64,000 nt of DNA from an uncultured Blastocatellia bacterium (lineage in GTDB: Bacteria; Acidobacteriota; Blastocatellia; Pyrinomonadales; Pyrinomonadaceae), in NCBI GenBank assembly GCA_946480785.1, contig CAMLLD010000019.1, positions 9,367 through 73,366 of the forward strand, given 5' to 3'. Made by a program: the position numbers and the translations under genes. The notes below the pieces were generated by a model. It was given only the letters and a program-made list of their open reading frames with translations, was not told the origin of the DNA and did no database searches. Position 1 is the first letter of the stretch, and every line of letters starts with the position of its first letter. Below, piece by piece: positions 52,178 through 61,698 of the stretch.

Positions 52178-53254
52178 CTAAGCGGCGACGGCTTCGGTCT
52201 TCAACTTCTCCGCCTGGTAGTGAGCGACGAGCGCGTCGATGAAGGGATCGAGGTTGCCTTCCATCACGAGGTCGAGTTGGTGAATTGTTAATCCGATACG
52301 GTGATCGCTGACCCGGTTCTCTTTGAAGTTGTACGTGCGAATCTTCTCGGAACGATCGCCGGAGCCAACCATCGAGCGGCGCTCACTCGCCTGCGCTTCG
52401 TGTTGCTTCTGCTCTTCGATCTCCTGCAAGCGCGCACGCAAAACGCGCATCGCCTTTTCGCGATTCTTGATCTGCGACTTCTCATCCTGCATCGACACGA
52501 CGACGCCCGTCGGCAAGTGCGTCAGCCGCACCGCGGAGTACGTTGTGTTCACTGACTGCCCGCCTGGACCAGACGAACAGAACGTATCGATGCGCAAGTC
52601 TTTCTGATCGATCTTCACGTCGACTTCTTCCGCTTCGGGCAACACTGCGACTGTCACCGCCGAAGTATGAATCCGTCCACTCGCTTCGGTCTGCGGCACA
52701 CGCTGCACGCGATGCACGCCCGACTCGTGTTTGAGTTTCGAATAAACTTTGTCGCCTTCGATCAAAACGATCGCTTCCTTGAGACCGCCGATGCCCGACT
52801 CCGACGCGTCCATTACTTCAAAACGCCAGCGCTGCTTCTCCGAATAACGCGCGTACATGCGCACCATCTCCGCGGCGAAGAGCGTCGCTTCATCACCGCC
52901 GGTGCCCGCGCGGATTTCGAGAATGACATTCTTCTCGTCGTTCGGATCGGTCGGAATCAACAACAGCCGCAGTTCCTTTTCGTTCTCTTCGAGACGCGCT
53001 TGCAAAGCTTCCAGCTCAACTCGTGCCATCTCGCGCATCTCTTCGTCGTCGGCAGTGTCGAGCAGTTCGCGCGTGCCGCTGAGCTCTTCGTTCAAGCCCT
53101 TCCACGCGTGATACTTCTGCACGACCTCTTCGAGCGTGCGGTGCTGTTTCGCGGCTTTCGCGTACGCAGACGGATTCGCGAGCAACTCAGGCGAGGAAAG
53201 CTCCTGCGTCAACTCTTCGTAGCGATGGGCAATCTGTTCGAGTTTGTCTAACAT
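52178..53254 (-). CDS. prfA: Peptide chain release factor 1
   Basis: 358 residues, full length. The catalytic loop [22 protein letters not shown] includes GGQ, and the RF1 decoding loop and late motif [23 protein letters not shown] are present. Terminates translation at UAA/UAG. This RF1 does not read UGA, which is relevant to the in-frame UGA seen in the candidate selenoprotein gene. It lies between DUF1385 and the phosphatase gene. Confidence 0.97.
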   Translation of the reverse strand: MLDKLEQIAHRYEELTQELSSPELLANPSAYAKAAKQHRTLEEVVQKYHAWKGLNEELSGTRELLDTADDEEMREMARVELEALQARLEENEKELRLLLIPTDPNDEKNVILEIRAGTGGDEATLFAAEMVRMYARYSEKQRWRFEVMDASESGIGGLKEAIVLIEGDKVYSKLKHESGVHRVQRVPQTEASGRIHTSAVTVAVLPEAEEVDVKIDQKDLRIDTFCSSGPGGQSVNTTYSAVRLTHLPTGVVVSMQDEKSQIKNREKAMRVLRARLQEIEEQKQHEAQASERRSMVGSGDRSEKIRTYNFKENRVSDHRIGLTIHQLDLVMEGNLDPFIDALVAHYQAEKLKTEAVAA

Positions 53255-53296
53255 ACAATTCTCACGGGCATTTAAACCTCACGGGGCATTCAATCC

Positions 53297-54532
53297 TCAC
53301 GATAGCAGCGCCGGCTCCGCTTGCGGCGTTTGCGGCTCCAGTTTCAACGACTCTTTCAATGCTTCGATCGCCACTTCCAGTTGCTGATCGTCCGGTTCCT
53401 GCGTGGTGATGTTTTGCAGCCACACACCCGGCAGCGTCATCAGCTTGAAAAACCAACTGCTCTCTCGTTTCGCCGACAAGCGAATAATCTCGTACGACAG
53501 ACCGGCGACGACGGGCATGAGCACGATGCGAGTCAGCAGGTTCAGCCACAACGAATCAAACTTGATCACCGAGAAAAGAATGATCGCCACGAGCATCACG
53601 ACCATCAGAAAGCTCGTGCCGCAACGCGGATGCTGCCGCGGTTGTCGCCGCGCGTTTTCCACCGTGAGCGGCAGTCCGGCTTCCCACGTGAACACGGTCT
53701 TGTGTTCCGCGCCGTGATACTCGAAGACGCGTCTGATGTCTTTCACAAGCGAGAAGCTGAAGATCATGATCAGAAAGAACGTCATACGGATCACGCCGTC
53801 GACGAGGTTGAAAGCGACTGAAGGCCGCACCGGATGTAAATAGGTACGCACGGTGGACCACGCTTGATTCAACCAGGGGATTGACGACCGTTCGTCGGCG
53901 GATGCCGCGGGTTGTGCGGCAGTACCGGAGGCAGCGGCACTACCGCTCGCAGCAGTGCCACCGACAGCGCCCGAAGCCGCAGTGCTCGTAGCAACTGTCG
54001 GCGCTGTGGCCCAACCCGCCGCGATGAACAGCGCGTTCGTCAACAACAACGGGGCCGCGACGAAAAGCAGGATCTGAAAGATCAACGCAAAGATGATCGA
54101 TCCTGTCGCCGCCGCCGTCGTGCCTTTCTTCAACTCATCACGCGATCGTTTCTTCGTCGGCACGGGAAACAGACCGGGCACCGCGCCAGTCAAACCCGCA
54201 AAATCTCCTTCGCCTTCGATCACCGCTGGTGAAAGCGCGACCTTCACTTCCGCGGCCTTCGCTTCCTCGAGCTCCGCAAACGCCTCGCTGGCCGAGTAGT
54301 TGAGCGCCTTGATTCCGAGGCTCAGCGACTGCACGAGCACCGCGCCGCCGCGCACGACCGGCAATTTGAGCAACGGATACGTGTCGCTCCACTTCGGCAG
54401 GCGCGCGGCCGTGTTGACGATCGTGCCGTCGGCTTTGCGCACGGCGATGGCGTAGGCGTTCGGCGTGCGCATCATCACGCCCTCGATGACTGCCTGGCCG
54501 CCGACAATTAGATCTCGTTCCGGTGTACTCAT
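53297..54532 (-). CDS. DUF1385 membrane protein with low-complexity insert
   Basis: 411 residues from the ATG at 54532, preferred over the longer frame to 54592. Family marks are [26 protein letters not shown], the core helices [10 protein letters not shown] and [22 protein letters not shown] with [10 protein letters not shown]. Unlike the usual ~300 residues, it carries an Ala/Ser/Gly-rich insert (~residues 180-240, [20 protein letters not shown]) between membrane segments. It is widely found beside prfA and rpmE; its function is unknown. Confidence 0.88.
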   Translation of the reverse strand: MSTPERDLIVGGQAVIEGVMMRTPNAYAIAVRKADGTIVNTAARLPKWSDTYPLLKLPVVRGGAVLVQSLSLGIKALNYSASEAFAELEEAKAAEVKVALSPAVIEGEGDFAGLTGAVPGLFPVPTKKRSRDELKKGTTAAATGSIIFALIFQILLFVAAPLLLTNALFIAAGWATAPTVATSTAASGAVGGTAASGSAAASGTAAQPAASADERSSIPWLNQAWSTVRTYLHPVRPSVAFNLVDGVIRMTFFLIMIFSFSLVKDIRRVFEYHGAEHKTVFTWEAGLPLTVENARRQPRQHPRCGTSFLMVVMLVAIILFSVIKFDSLWLNLLTRIVLMPVVAGLSYEIIRLSAKRESSWFFKLMTLPGVWLQNITTQEPDDQQLEVAIEALKESLKLEPQTPQAEPALLS

Positions 54533-54669
54533 AGCTTCAAATACGGAAAGGCCGGCTATGTTCAGGAAAGTCGCTCGTCCGCTTGAGTGCACCTTGAGCG
54601 ACCGACCAAATCACGCCGGCTTCAGTTTGTGATTGCTAATGTTGGTTGCGCAAACCCATCGGTTCGGGG

Positions 54670-54897
54670 TTATTTCGCAGCGGCAGCGCCTTCGGTTTTG
54701 CGGCCGTAACGCTTGTTGAAGCGATCCACGCGTCCCGCGGTGTCGACCAGCTTCTGCTTACCGGTGAAGAACGGATGGCACGCGGAACAGATTTCCACGT
54801 GCAGGTCGCCCTTCTTGGTGGAGCGGGTCTTAAACGTCTCGCCGCAGGCGCAGGTAACGTTGATTTCGACGTATTCCGGGTGAATTCCTGGTTTCAT
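54670..54897 (-). CDS. rpmE: 50S ribosomal protein L31
   Basis: 75 residues. C+ (zinc-binding) type: [16 protein letters not shown] and [26 protein letters not shown] contain the Cys ligands and the conserved FYTGKQK-like box. Followed by DUF1385 and prfA, a common conserved neighbourhood. The tail (GAAAAK) is Ala-rich. Confidence 0.96.
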   Translation of the reverse strand: MKPGIHPEYVEINVTCACGETFKTRSTKKGDLHVEICSACHPFFTGKQKLVDTAGRVDRFNKRYGRKTEGAAAAK

Positions 54898-55004
54898 TGC
54901 TCTTTGTTTCGACTCTCTCTTCAGCAGTCCTCATAGACGAGACGGACTGCATTTTTCAAACAAGCCATGATAGGTGGCACGCGCAGAACCGTCAAGCAGC
55001 TCTG

Positions 55005-55084
55005 TGGAGTGCGGCGACTCGACGCCGCTTTATTCTCGATCGTGCGTGATCGAGGCGAAAGCGGCGTCGAGTCGCCGCACTCCA
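55005..55084. repeat. Long palindromic repeat, TGGAGTGCG family, copy 2
   Basis: Two perfectly complementary 27-base arms (55005-55031 and 55058-55084) enclose a 26-base centre that itself holds a 7-bp perfect hairpin (CTCGATC / GATCGAG). It could form a cruciform. It lies between rpmE and the phospholipase D-like gene, in the ~300-base gap that otherwise holds only the promoter at 55114-55122. Confidence 0.9.
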
Positions 55085-55113
55085 TAGTTTCGCGTGTACA
55101 TTGAACCTTGTCC

Positions 55114-55122
55114 TGCTATAAT
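55114..55122 (+). promoter_or_regulatory. Extended -10 promoter of the phospholipase D-like gene
   Basis: TGCTATAAT at 55114-55122, a TGn-TATAAT extended -10 element with no good -35, about 70 bases before the gene. The same TTCTGCTATAAT-like element occurs before nuoC. Confidence 0.55.
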
Positions 55123-55193
55123 GCGGCCTCCCTCTGAAAAGACCCGCTTGTCTGTCCAGGACGCACGACCCCCGTACGTTCGGTCACTTAGCT

Positions 55194-57002
55194 ATGCGTG
55201 TCCCGAAGCTGGCATTTCTGGTCGTCCTCGCCGTTCTCATCTTCCCGGCGGTGAGCACAGTTGCGCAGGAACGTTTGTGCGATCCGGCGTTCGAAGACTG
55301 CCGCACGCCGTTGTGGCAATTGATCGACGCCGAGACCAAAGGCATCGACGTCGCTTTCTGGTTCATGCAGGACTCTTCCTACGCCACGAAGCTGGTTAAC
55401 AAGTTCAAAGCGGGCGTGCCCGTCCGCGTGATCGTCGACCCGCGCGCGAATCCGACCTACGCTGGTAATGCAGAAGTGCTCGACATGTTGAAAGCGGCGG
55501 GCATTCCGATGCGCTTCAAGATCGGCGACGGCATCGTGCATTGGAAGATGATGCTGTTCGTCGGACAGAACGAACTCGAATTCAGCGGCGCGAATTATTC
55601 CAGCAATTTCTTCGTTCCCGACGCGCCGAATTCGAACTATATCGACGAAGGAATCTACTTTACGAACGACTCGTCGTTAGTGAACAGTTTCAAAACCAAG
55701 TTCGACGACGTCTGGACCGATACGAAACTCTTCGACAACTACGCGAACATCACCGGCCCGCTGACTCGCAAGTATCCGGTGTTTCCGATCGATCCCGAGC
55801 TGAATTTTCCGCCGAGCATCGACAGCAGCCAGGACTACTTACTGCGCACGCAGCAGAACATGAACGCCGAAACCAAAAAGATCGACGTGATCATGTATCG
55901 CATCACCAACTCCGGATTCACTGACGCGACGATCGCAGCAGTGAAGCGAGGCGTGCCGGTGCGTCTGATTCACGAGCCGGACGAATATCGCAATCCTGCG
56001 CGGCAGTGGGACGCGTGGAACGTGGATCGGATGTTTATGGCGGGGGTGCAGATCAGGATGCGAAAGCATCTCGGCTTGAACCATCAGAAGTCCGTGCTGC
56101 TCTACGGCAAAGGCATGACGATCTTCGGCTCGTCAAACTGGACCGGGCCATCGTCGAACTCGCAACTCGAGCACAATTACTTCACGACGAAGGCGTGGTT
56201 CTTTAAGTGGTTCGTGGACCAGTTTGAGCGCAAGTGGAATTCAACGAGTGAGAATCAACCGTTTGTGCCGCTCGGGCCGGATCAGCCGACCTACTTAGCG
56301 CCTCTTAACGGCGCCACCGCTCAGCCGACGACGCTCACACTCGAATGGGAAGGTGGGCCATGGGCGCATAAGTACGACATCTTTTTCGGCACCTCGCCGA
56401 ACCCGCCGCTGCTCGTAGCAAACGCGACGACGACTCAGAGTGGCGCACAGCCGGGCGATCCGCTGCTGACGACCGGCTCGGTTGATGACGGCGTAAAAGA
56501 AACCCTCAAGTTGCAAACGACGCTGCAGCCGAACACGACTTATTTCTGGCGTGTCGTCGGCAAGACGATGGCTAATCAGACGGTGAGCGGTCCAACCTGG
56601 AGTTTCACGACTACGAGTACAGTGCCTCCGCCTCCGACCGGACCAGTGCTGCTTACTGACGCTGGAACCGGCCGCGCCATGGTCGTTCAATCGCCACTAC
56701 AAACCCGAGAGCCTTTCCCGATTTCTTCGTTCAACCTGATGGCGGATCAGCGCACGCGCGTGATGCTGTTTGCTCGCAACGTCGATCCGGCTGCGCAGAG
56801 CACGTTCGTGGTTTCAGCGACGAGTGTGCAGGGAGCGCAGTTCCAACTGCCGATCGAATGGGTTGGCCCAACGCCGTGGGATCCGGCGATGACGGGGATA
56901 ATTGTGCGGCTGCCGCAGGACGCAACGCTGCACGGAGATCTCACGGTTAACCTCACCGTCGGCGGGACCCGCAGCAACAACGTCGTCTTCGCGATTCAAT
57001 GA
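55194..57002 (+). CDS. Secreted phospholipase D-like protein with fibronectin-type domain
   Basis: 602 residues. Signal peptide (LAFLVVLAVLIFPAVSTVAQ), two PLD-like domains (IVHWKMMLFVGQNELEFSGANYS and LNHQKSVLLYGKGMTIFGSSNWTG), a fibronectin-III-like repeat (~370-470; YFWRVVGKTMANQTVSGPTWSFTTT) and a C-terminal beta domain. Both HxK motifs are present with GS/SGxxN, but the HKD Asp is replaced (Val in the first, Tyr in the second). It is probably a periplasmic or extracellular PLD-superfamily protein, possibly a nuclease-like or structural one. Confidence 0.85.
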   Translation: MRVPKLAFLVVLAVLIFPAVSTVAQERLCDPAFEDCRTPLWQLIDAETKGIDVAFWFMQDSSYATKLVNKFKAGVPVRVIVDPRANPTYAGNAEVLDMLKAAGIPMRFKIGDGIVHWKMMLFVGQNELEFSGANYSSNFFVPDAPNSNYIDEGIYFTNDSSLVNSFKTKFDDVWTDTKLFDNYANITGPLTRKYPVFPIDPELNFPPSIDSSQDYLLRTQQNMNAETKKIDVIMYRITNSGFTDATIAAVKRGVPVRLIHEPDEYRNPARQWDAWNVDRMFMAGVQIRMRKHLGLNHQKSVLLYGKGMTIFGSSNWTGPSSNSQLEHNYFTTKAWFFKWFVDQFERKWNSTSENQPFVPLGPDQPTYLAPLNGATAQPTTLTLEWEGGPWAHKYDIFFGTSPNPPLLVANATTTQSGAQPGDPLLTTGSVDDGVKETLKLQTTLQPNTTYFWRVVGKTMANQTVSGPTWSFTTTSTVPPPPTGPVLLTDAGTGRAMVVQSPLQTREPFPISSFNLMADQRTRVMLFARNVDPAAQSTFVVSATSVQGAQFQLPIEWVGPTPWDPAMTGIIVRLPQDATLHGDLTVNLTVGGTRSNNVVFAIQ

Positions 57003-57020
57003 CCACGCGCTTCTCGGCGC

Positions 57021-57974
57021 TCAGTCGTTCGCACGGCGCTTGCGGTTCTGGCGGGAGAACGTGTTCCGTTCCCAAAACACACCATCAGCGTAGCCTTGGA
57101 TATTGCGATCCCGATCTGCCAAATCCAGACGCTTCTGCGCGTAGCAACAAAAAATCTCTTCACTTTCTACGCCGAGATAATGACGCCCCAGCTTTTTAGC
57201 GACGACGGTCGTGGTGCCCGAACCGTTGAAGGGATCGAAAACTAGATCGCCGCTCTTCGAGCTGGCGAGGATGATCTTCGCGAGGAGTTTTTCAGGCTTT
57301 TGCGTCGGATGATCGGTGTTCTCGGACATCGACCAGTAGGGAACCGTCAGGTCCGTCCAGAGATTCGACGGATGCGTGAGACGAAAGCGTCCGTCTTCGG
57401 CGTCGATCCAATCCTTGGGCGCGCCATTCGGATCGGTGTAGGGCGCGATCACCTGTCGCTTTAACCGCACCGCCTCGACATCAAAGTAATAATCGTCAGA
57501 CACAGTAAAGAACCAGATGTCTTCCGCACACTTCTTCCAGTTTGACTTCGCGCCGCGGCCCTTCTCACGTTCCCACGTGATGCGGTTCCGCGGAATGAAA
57601 TACTTTTCGCCGACGCGGTGAATCGCGGCTGACGACTCCCAATCGCCGCAGATGTAAACCGAAGCCGTCGGTTTCAAAAGCCCGACGGTTTCCGCGAGCC
57701 ATGAGTCGAGCCACTCCGCGTATCGATCAACGGAGGTTTTCTTGAACCGACGATCGTTGAAACTCTTCGTCAGGTTGTATGGAGGATCTGCGAAGAGTAG
57801 ATCTACAAACCCGTTCGGCAGATGCGGTAAAGCCGTGAAGACATCCTGGCAGAAAACGCGATCGCGCACCTTCGCCAACGCAACAGGCGAGTTGATCGTT
57901 GCGAGCGCTTCTTTGTAGCGCACAAACTCCTCGTCGGAGAGCGTCAACGTGCGGTTGGCGGGCGCGCGGGTCAC
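57021..57974 (-). CDS. Adenine/cytosine-N-specific DNA methyltransferase (beta class), orphan
   Basis: 317 residues. The catalytic motif DLLFADPPYN lies N-terminal to the SAM motif LVFDPFNGSGTT, the beta-class order. The target region between them contains VICGDWESSAAIHRVG and HPSNLWTD. DPPY with an FxGxG near the C-terminus is typical of N6-adenine or N4-cytosine enzymes. The start is a GTG at 57974. No restriction endonuclease is adjacent, so it may have a regulatory or epigenetic role. Convergent with the PLD-like gene. Confidence 0.88.
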   Translation of the reverse strand: MTRAPANRTLTLSDEEFVRYKEALATINSPVALAKVRDRVFCQDVFTALPHLPNGFVDLLFADPPYNLTKSFNDRRFKKTSVDRYAEWLDSWLAETVGLLKPTASVYICGDWESSAAIHRVGEKYFIPRNRITWEREKGRGAKSNWKKCAEDIWFFTVSDDYYFDVEAVRLKRQVIAPYTDPNGAPKDWIDAEDGRFRLTHPSNLWTDLTVPYWSMSENTDHPTQKPEKLLAKIILASSKSGDLVFDPFNGSGTTTVVAKKLGRHYLGVESEEIFCCYAQKRLDLADRDRNIQGYADGVFWERNTFSRQNRKRRAND

Positions 57975-57998
57975 GGTGATCGGAATTTACACCAGTTC

Positions 57999-58007
57999 TG
58001 CTATAAT
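57999..58007 (+). promoter_or_regulatory. Extended -10 promoter of the nuoC-L operon
   Basis: TGCTATAAT at 57999-58007, a TGn-TATAAT element about 105 bases before nuoC. A clear -35 is not seen. Confidence 0.55.
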
Positions 58008-58112
58008 CCGTTTCCGAATTTCAAGCTCTTCTCTTTTGTAGCAGCACAATGCAGCCCGCGCGTTGTTTTATCTGCTAGTCGAAGTGTAGTCGTAGACGCG
58101 CCACAGGCCACT

Positions 58113-58997
58113 ATGTCAGACGACACGAAGCAGCCTGGTTCCGAAGAACCTATGCGACCGGACGAGTCGCCAGCCGATTCGTCCGGGACGCCCTCACCAT
58201 CTGCGATTCCACCCGCCGGAGAGTTGGCCGGGGCCGACGCCGAAAAAGCGGCGATGGTCGAACAAGCGAAATCGCGTGTCGCGGCCGTGAAGGAATCGCT
58301 GGCCGCAGACAAACCCGCTGCCGCGGCAGGCGCTCCGAAACCTCCAGTCAAGAAAAAAGAAGAAGGTCCGAAGCCGACCGACGCGGCGAATCATCCGCTC
58401 GTCAAGAAACTGAAAGCGCAGTTTGGCGAAGCGATTGGCGAGGCGTCGGAGTTTATCGGCCAACTGTCGGTGTACGTGACACGCGAAAGCATCGTCGATG
58501 TTTGTCTCTATTTAAGAGACGACGCGGAAGTTCCTTTTGATTACCTCTCGGACCTGACCTGCGTTCACTACCCCGACCGCGTCGACGCGCCGTTTGAAGT
58601 CGTCTACAACTTGTTTTCGATTCCGAGTAACGAGCGCGTGCGTTTAAAAGTAAGAACGGCCGACAGCGTCGAGAGTGTGACGAGCGTGTGGCCGGCGGCG
58701 AATTGGCTGGAACGCGAAGTTTACGATCTGTTTGGAATCACGTTTGGCGGGCATCCGGATTTGCGGCGTCTGTTGTTGCCGCCCGATTGGGATGGCTATC
58801 CGATGCGCAAAGACTATGCGCTGGAGTTTGTCGAGAACGCGTGGACCGCGAAGCACCTGCCGCAAATGACCGAGGTACAGATGGAGCAGTTGCAGCAGCG
58901 CCGCGCGTACGGTTTGGAGATTTTGTCGGTGCCGCAGGAACGAATGATGCGCGACATCTTTCGCGGCGGCAAAGAAGTGATGCCGAAAGACAAATGA
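58113..58997 (+). CDS. nuoC: NADH-quinone oxidoreductase subunit C with long N-terminal extension
   Basis: 294 residues. The first ~95 are low-complexity (Pro/Ala/Ser/Lys-rich), unlike usual NuoC (~200 residues). The core begins at LVKKLKAQFGEAIGEASEF and contains FDYLSDLTCVHYP, VVYNLFSIPSNERVRLKVR, and the signature WLEREVYDLFGITFGGHPDLRRLLLPPDWDGYPMRKDY. Part of the peripheral arm of complex I. It overlaps the next ORF by ATGA. Confidence 0.95.
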   Translation: MSDDTKQPGSEEPMRPDESPADSSGTPSPSAIPPAGELAGADAEKAAMVEQAKSRVAAVKESLAADKPAAAAGAPKPPVKKKEEGPKPTDAANHPLVKKLKAQFGEAIGEASEFIGQLSVYVTRESIVDVCLYLRDDAEVPFDYLSDLTCVHYPDRVDAPFEVVYNLFSIPSNERVRLKVRTADSVESVTSVWPAANWLEREVYDLFGITFGGHPDLRRLLLPPDWDGYPMRKDYALEFVENAWTAKHLPQMTEVQMEQLQQRRAYGLEILSVPQERMMRDIFRGGKEVMPKDK

Positions 58998-59230
58998 CGC
59001 CGAAAGAGATCGCTACGCATTACAACGCGAAAGTCTTCGACACGCCCGGTGCGGCGCAGGAGGCGGGCTTTGTTTTAGCTGACACGGCGCAACCGCGAAA
59101 CGTGTGGAACAAAGCGAGCGCGGCGAATGCGATCGTGTTGAAGCTCGTCGACAAGAAAGCGCGCGGCGAAGCGGAAGAGATCGGATTAGTGATCGAACCG
59201 TGGCGTGTGACCGGTTGTTATAAGGAATAA
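58994..59230 (+). CDS. Small protein between nuoC and nuoD
   Basis: 78 residues, ATG at 58994 overlapping the nuoC stop (ATGA) and ending immediately before the nuoD ATG. N-terminal MTPKEIATHYNAKVFDTP and C-terminal GLVIEPWRVTGCYKE. No known domain, signal peptide or membrane segment. Tight packing inside the operon supports a real gene; a role in complex I assembly is only a guess. Confidence 0.8.
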   Translation: MTPKEIATHYNAKVFDTPGAAQEAGFVLADTAQPRNVWNKASAANAIVLKLVDKKARGEAEEIGLVIEPWRVTGCYKE

Positions 59231-60364
59231 ATGCATCAGGTAGAAATCGCGACAACTCAAGAGACGCTCCTCGACAGCCCGGAAATGGTGCTGAACATGG
59301 GGCCGCAACACCCGTCAACACACGGCGTGTTGCGCGTGATTCTCAAACTCGACGGCGAGACCGTGATCGATCTCGACTGCGACATCGGTTACCTCCATCG
59401 CGGCATGGAGAAGATCGCCGAGAACCGCATGTACACGATGATCGCCCCTTACTGGGACCGTCTCGATTACATCGCCGCGGTTTCCAACGGCCTCGTTTGG
59501 GTCGAAACAGTCGAGCAGATGATGGGTCTCGCGGTGCCGCCGCGCGCCCACTACCTGCGCACGATTTTGACCGAGCTCAATCGCATCGCTTCGCACCTGC
59601 TGTGGCTCGCGACGCACGCACTCGACATCGGCGCGGTCACGGTTCTGCTCTGGGCGCTGCGCGAACGCGAAGAGATCCTGAAGATCTTTGAACGGCAATT
59701 CGGCGCTCGTCTGACGTGTCACGCGTGGCGCGTCGGCGGCATGCCCAACGACGCTTACGACGAGTTCGAAAAAGACGTACGCCAGTTTGCCAACAACTTT
59801 CCGAAGCGCCTCGACGAATACGAGACCGTGCTTTCGGAGAATCGCATCTGGTTGAGCCGCACGGTCGGCATCGGCGTGATCTCGGCGAAGGACGCGATCG
59901 CGATCGGGCTTTCCGGTCCGGCGCTGCGTGGTTCGGGCGTCGCGTGGGACGTACGCAAGTCGCGGCCTTATGCGGCGTATGCGCACATGGATTTTGATAT
60001 TCCGCTCGGGGAGAACGGCGATACTTACGACCGTTACCTCGTTCGCCTCGAAGAGATGCGCCAGTCGCGGCGCATCATCGTGCAGGCGTTGGACGAGCTT
60101 CCCGACGGTCCGGTCAACGCGAAGCTGCCGAAAGTCGTGAAGCCGCCGGCGGGTGATTACTACCACTCGATCGAAGCGCCGAAAGGCGAGATCGGTTGTT
60201 ACATCGTTTCCGACGGCACCGCGCAGCCTTATCGCGTGCGCGTGCGGCCGCCGTCATTCGTGAATTTGCAGGCGCTGAAACAGATGTGCGTCGGTCATCT
60301 CGTGGCCGACGTCGTCGCAATCATTGGCACGCTCGATATTGTTTTAGGAGAGATCGATCGCTGA
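59231..60364 (+). CDS. nuoD: NADH-quinone oxidoreductase subunit D
   Basis: 377 residues, the 49-kDa-like subunit forming the quinone cavity with NuoB. Signatures: [54 protein letters not shown] and APKGEIGCY near the C-terminus. The ATG directly adjoins the preceding stop. Confidence 0.97.
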   Translation: MHQVEIATTQETLLDSPEMVLNMGPQHPSTHGVLRVILKLDGETVIDLDCDIGYLHRGMEKIAENRMYTMIAPYWDRLDYIAAVSNGLVWVETVEQMMGLAVPPRAHYLRTILTELNRIASHLLWLATHALDIGAVTVLLWALREREEILKIFERQFGARLTCHAWRVGGMPNDAYDEFEKDVRQFANNFPKRLDEYETVLSENRIWLSRTVGIGVISAKDAIAIGLSGPALRGSGVAWDVRKSRPYAAYAHMDFDIPLGENGDTYDRYLVRLEEMRQSRRIIVQALDELPDGPVNAKLPKVVKPPAGDYYHSIEAPKGEIGCYIVSDGTAQPYRVRVRPPSFVNLQALKQMCVGHLVADVVAIIGTLDIVLGEIDR

Positions 60365-60371
60365 TACCCGC

Positions 60372-61679
60372 ATGCTTCTGTTCGGTCCGGTAAATCTGCT
60401 CAACGATCTGCTGCTGAAAGCTTTCAGCCAGGACACGATCAACTACTTCATCTGGCCGCTGATCCAGATCGGCCTCGTGGTGACGCTCGTGGCGCTGTGG
60501 GTCGCGTACGCGACGTATCTCGAGCGTAAGATCTCGGCGTTCATGCAAGCGCGGCTCGGGCCGATGCGCGTTGGACCATGGGGACTGCTGCAACCAATCG
60601 CTGACGGTATCAAGCTGCTCGTTAAAGAAGACTTCATTCCCGAGCACGCCGATCGCTGGATCTTTTTCTTCGCGCCTTATATCGCCGTTGCTTCGGCGTT
60701 CATCGTCTTTTCGGTGGTGCCGTTTGGGCCGGATTGGGCGGTGATCGCGGACGTCAATATCGGACTGCTGCTGGTGTTGGCGGTTTCGAGTGTCGGTGTG
60801 TTGGCATTGATTCTCGCGGGTTGGTCGTCAAACTCGAAGTACGCGCTGCTCGGCGGACTGCGTTCGAGCGCGCAGATGGTTTCGTACGAAGTCTCGATGG
60901 GACTCTCGCTGATCGGCGCGTTGATGTTTGCGCGCACGCTCTCGCTGTCGGGCATCATCGCCGCACAGGGATCGGATTCGATCTGGTACGTCGTCTATCA
61001 GCCGGCGGCGTTTCTCCTTTTCTTGATTAGCGGCATTGCGGAGAACAATCGCGCGCCGTTCGATCTGCCGGAAGCTGAATCAGAGCTCGTTGCCGGCTTT
61101 CACACGGAATACTCCGGCATGCGCTGGTCGCTGTTTTTCATGGCTGAGTACGCGGCGATGGTCGTTGTTTCGGCAGTCGCGGCAACGGTGTTTCTCGGCG
61201 GCTGGTACTTTCCGTTTGTTTACCGGCTCGAAGCGGCGGGACAGCACAATCTCTACGTGCTCGTGAGCCTGCTGGTGTTTTTGGTGAAGGTGTCAGTTAT
61301 CCTTTACATCTATTTCTGGCTGCGCTGGACACTGCCGCGTTTTCGTTACGACCAGTTGATGGACATCGGTTGGAAGTGGCTGATTCCTTCGGCGCTCATC
61401 AACATCGCGCTGTCGGCGCTCGCGATCTTCGTCGTGCAGGCGCTCAACGGCTGGCGCGGAATGAAAACCATCGACGCGCTCGATCGCGGTTTGAACCTGA
61501 CGCTCACCGGCAAACTGATCATGATCGCGTTTGGTATTGCCGGTTTGTTCATCACCGCGGCGCTGCTCTCGCGCATCAACTGGCGCTCGCGCGATTTCAA
61601 TCTCAAGGTGCAGCGCAGAAATATCCGGCTCGTGGATGTGCCGAAGGGCAAACCGGCGGTTTCTGCCACTGAGGCGTAA
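60372..61679 (+). CDS. nuoH: NADH-quinone oxidoreductase subunit H
   Basis: 435 residues, eight or nine membrane helices; contacts the quinone entry site. Signatures: YLERKISAFMQARLGPMRVGPWGLLQPIADGIKLLVKED and AENNRAPFDLPEAESELVAGFHTEYSGMRWSLFFMAEY. nuoE, F and G do not lie between nuoD and nuoH here. Confidence 0.97.
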   Translation: MLLFGPVNLLNDLLLKAFSQDTINYFIWPLIQIGLVVTLVALWVAYATYLERKISAFMQARLGPMRVGPWGLLQPIADGIKLLVKEDFIPEHADRWIFFFAPYIAVASAFIVFSVVPFGPDWAVIADVNIGLLLVLAVSSVGVLALILAGWSSNSKYALLGGLRSSAQMVSYEVSMGLSLIGALMFARTLSLSGIIAAQGSDSIWYVVYQPAAFLLFLISGIAENNRAPFDLPEAESELVAGFHTEYSGMRWSLFFMAEYAAMVVVSAVAATVFLGGWYFPFVYRLEAAGQHNLYVLVSLLVFLVKVSVILYIYFWLRWTLPRFRYDQLMDIGWKWLIPSALINIALSALAIFVVQALNGWRGMKTIDALDRGLNLTLTGKLIMIAFGIAGLFITAALLSRINWRSRDFNLKVQRRNIRLVDVPKGKPAVSATEA

Positions 61680-61698
61680 TTTGTGAGGTGTAGTTTCA

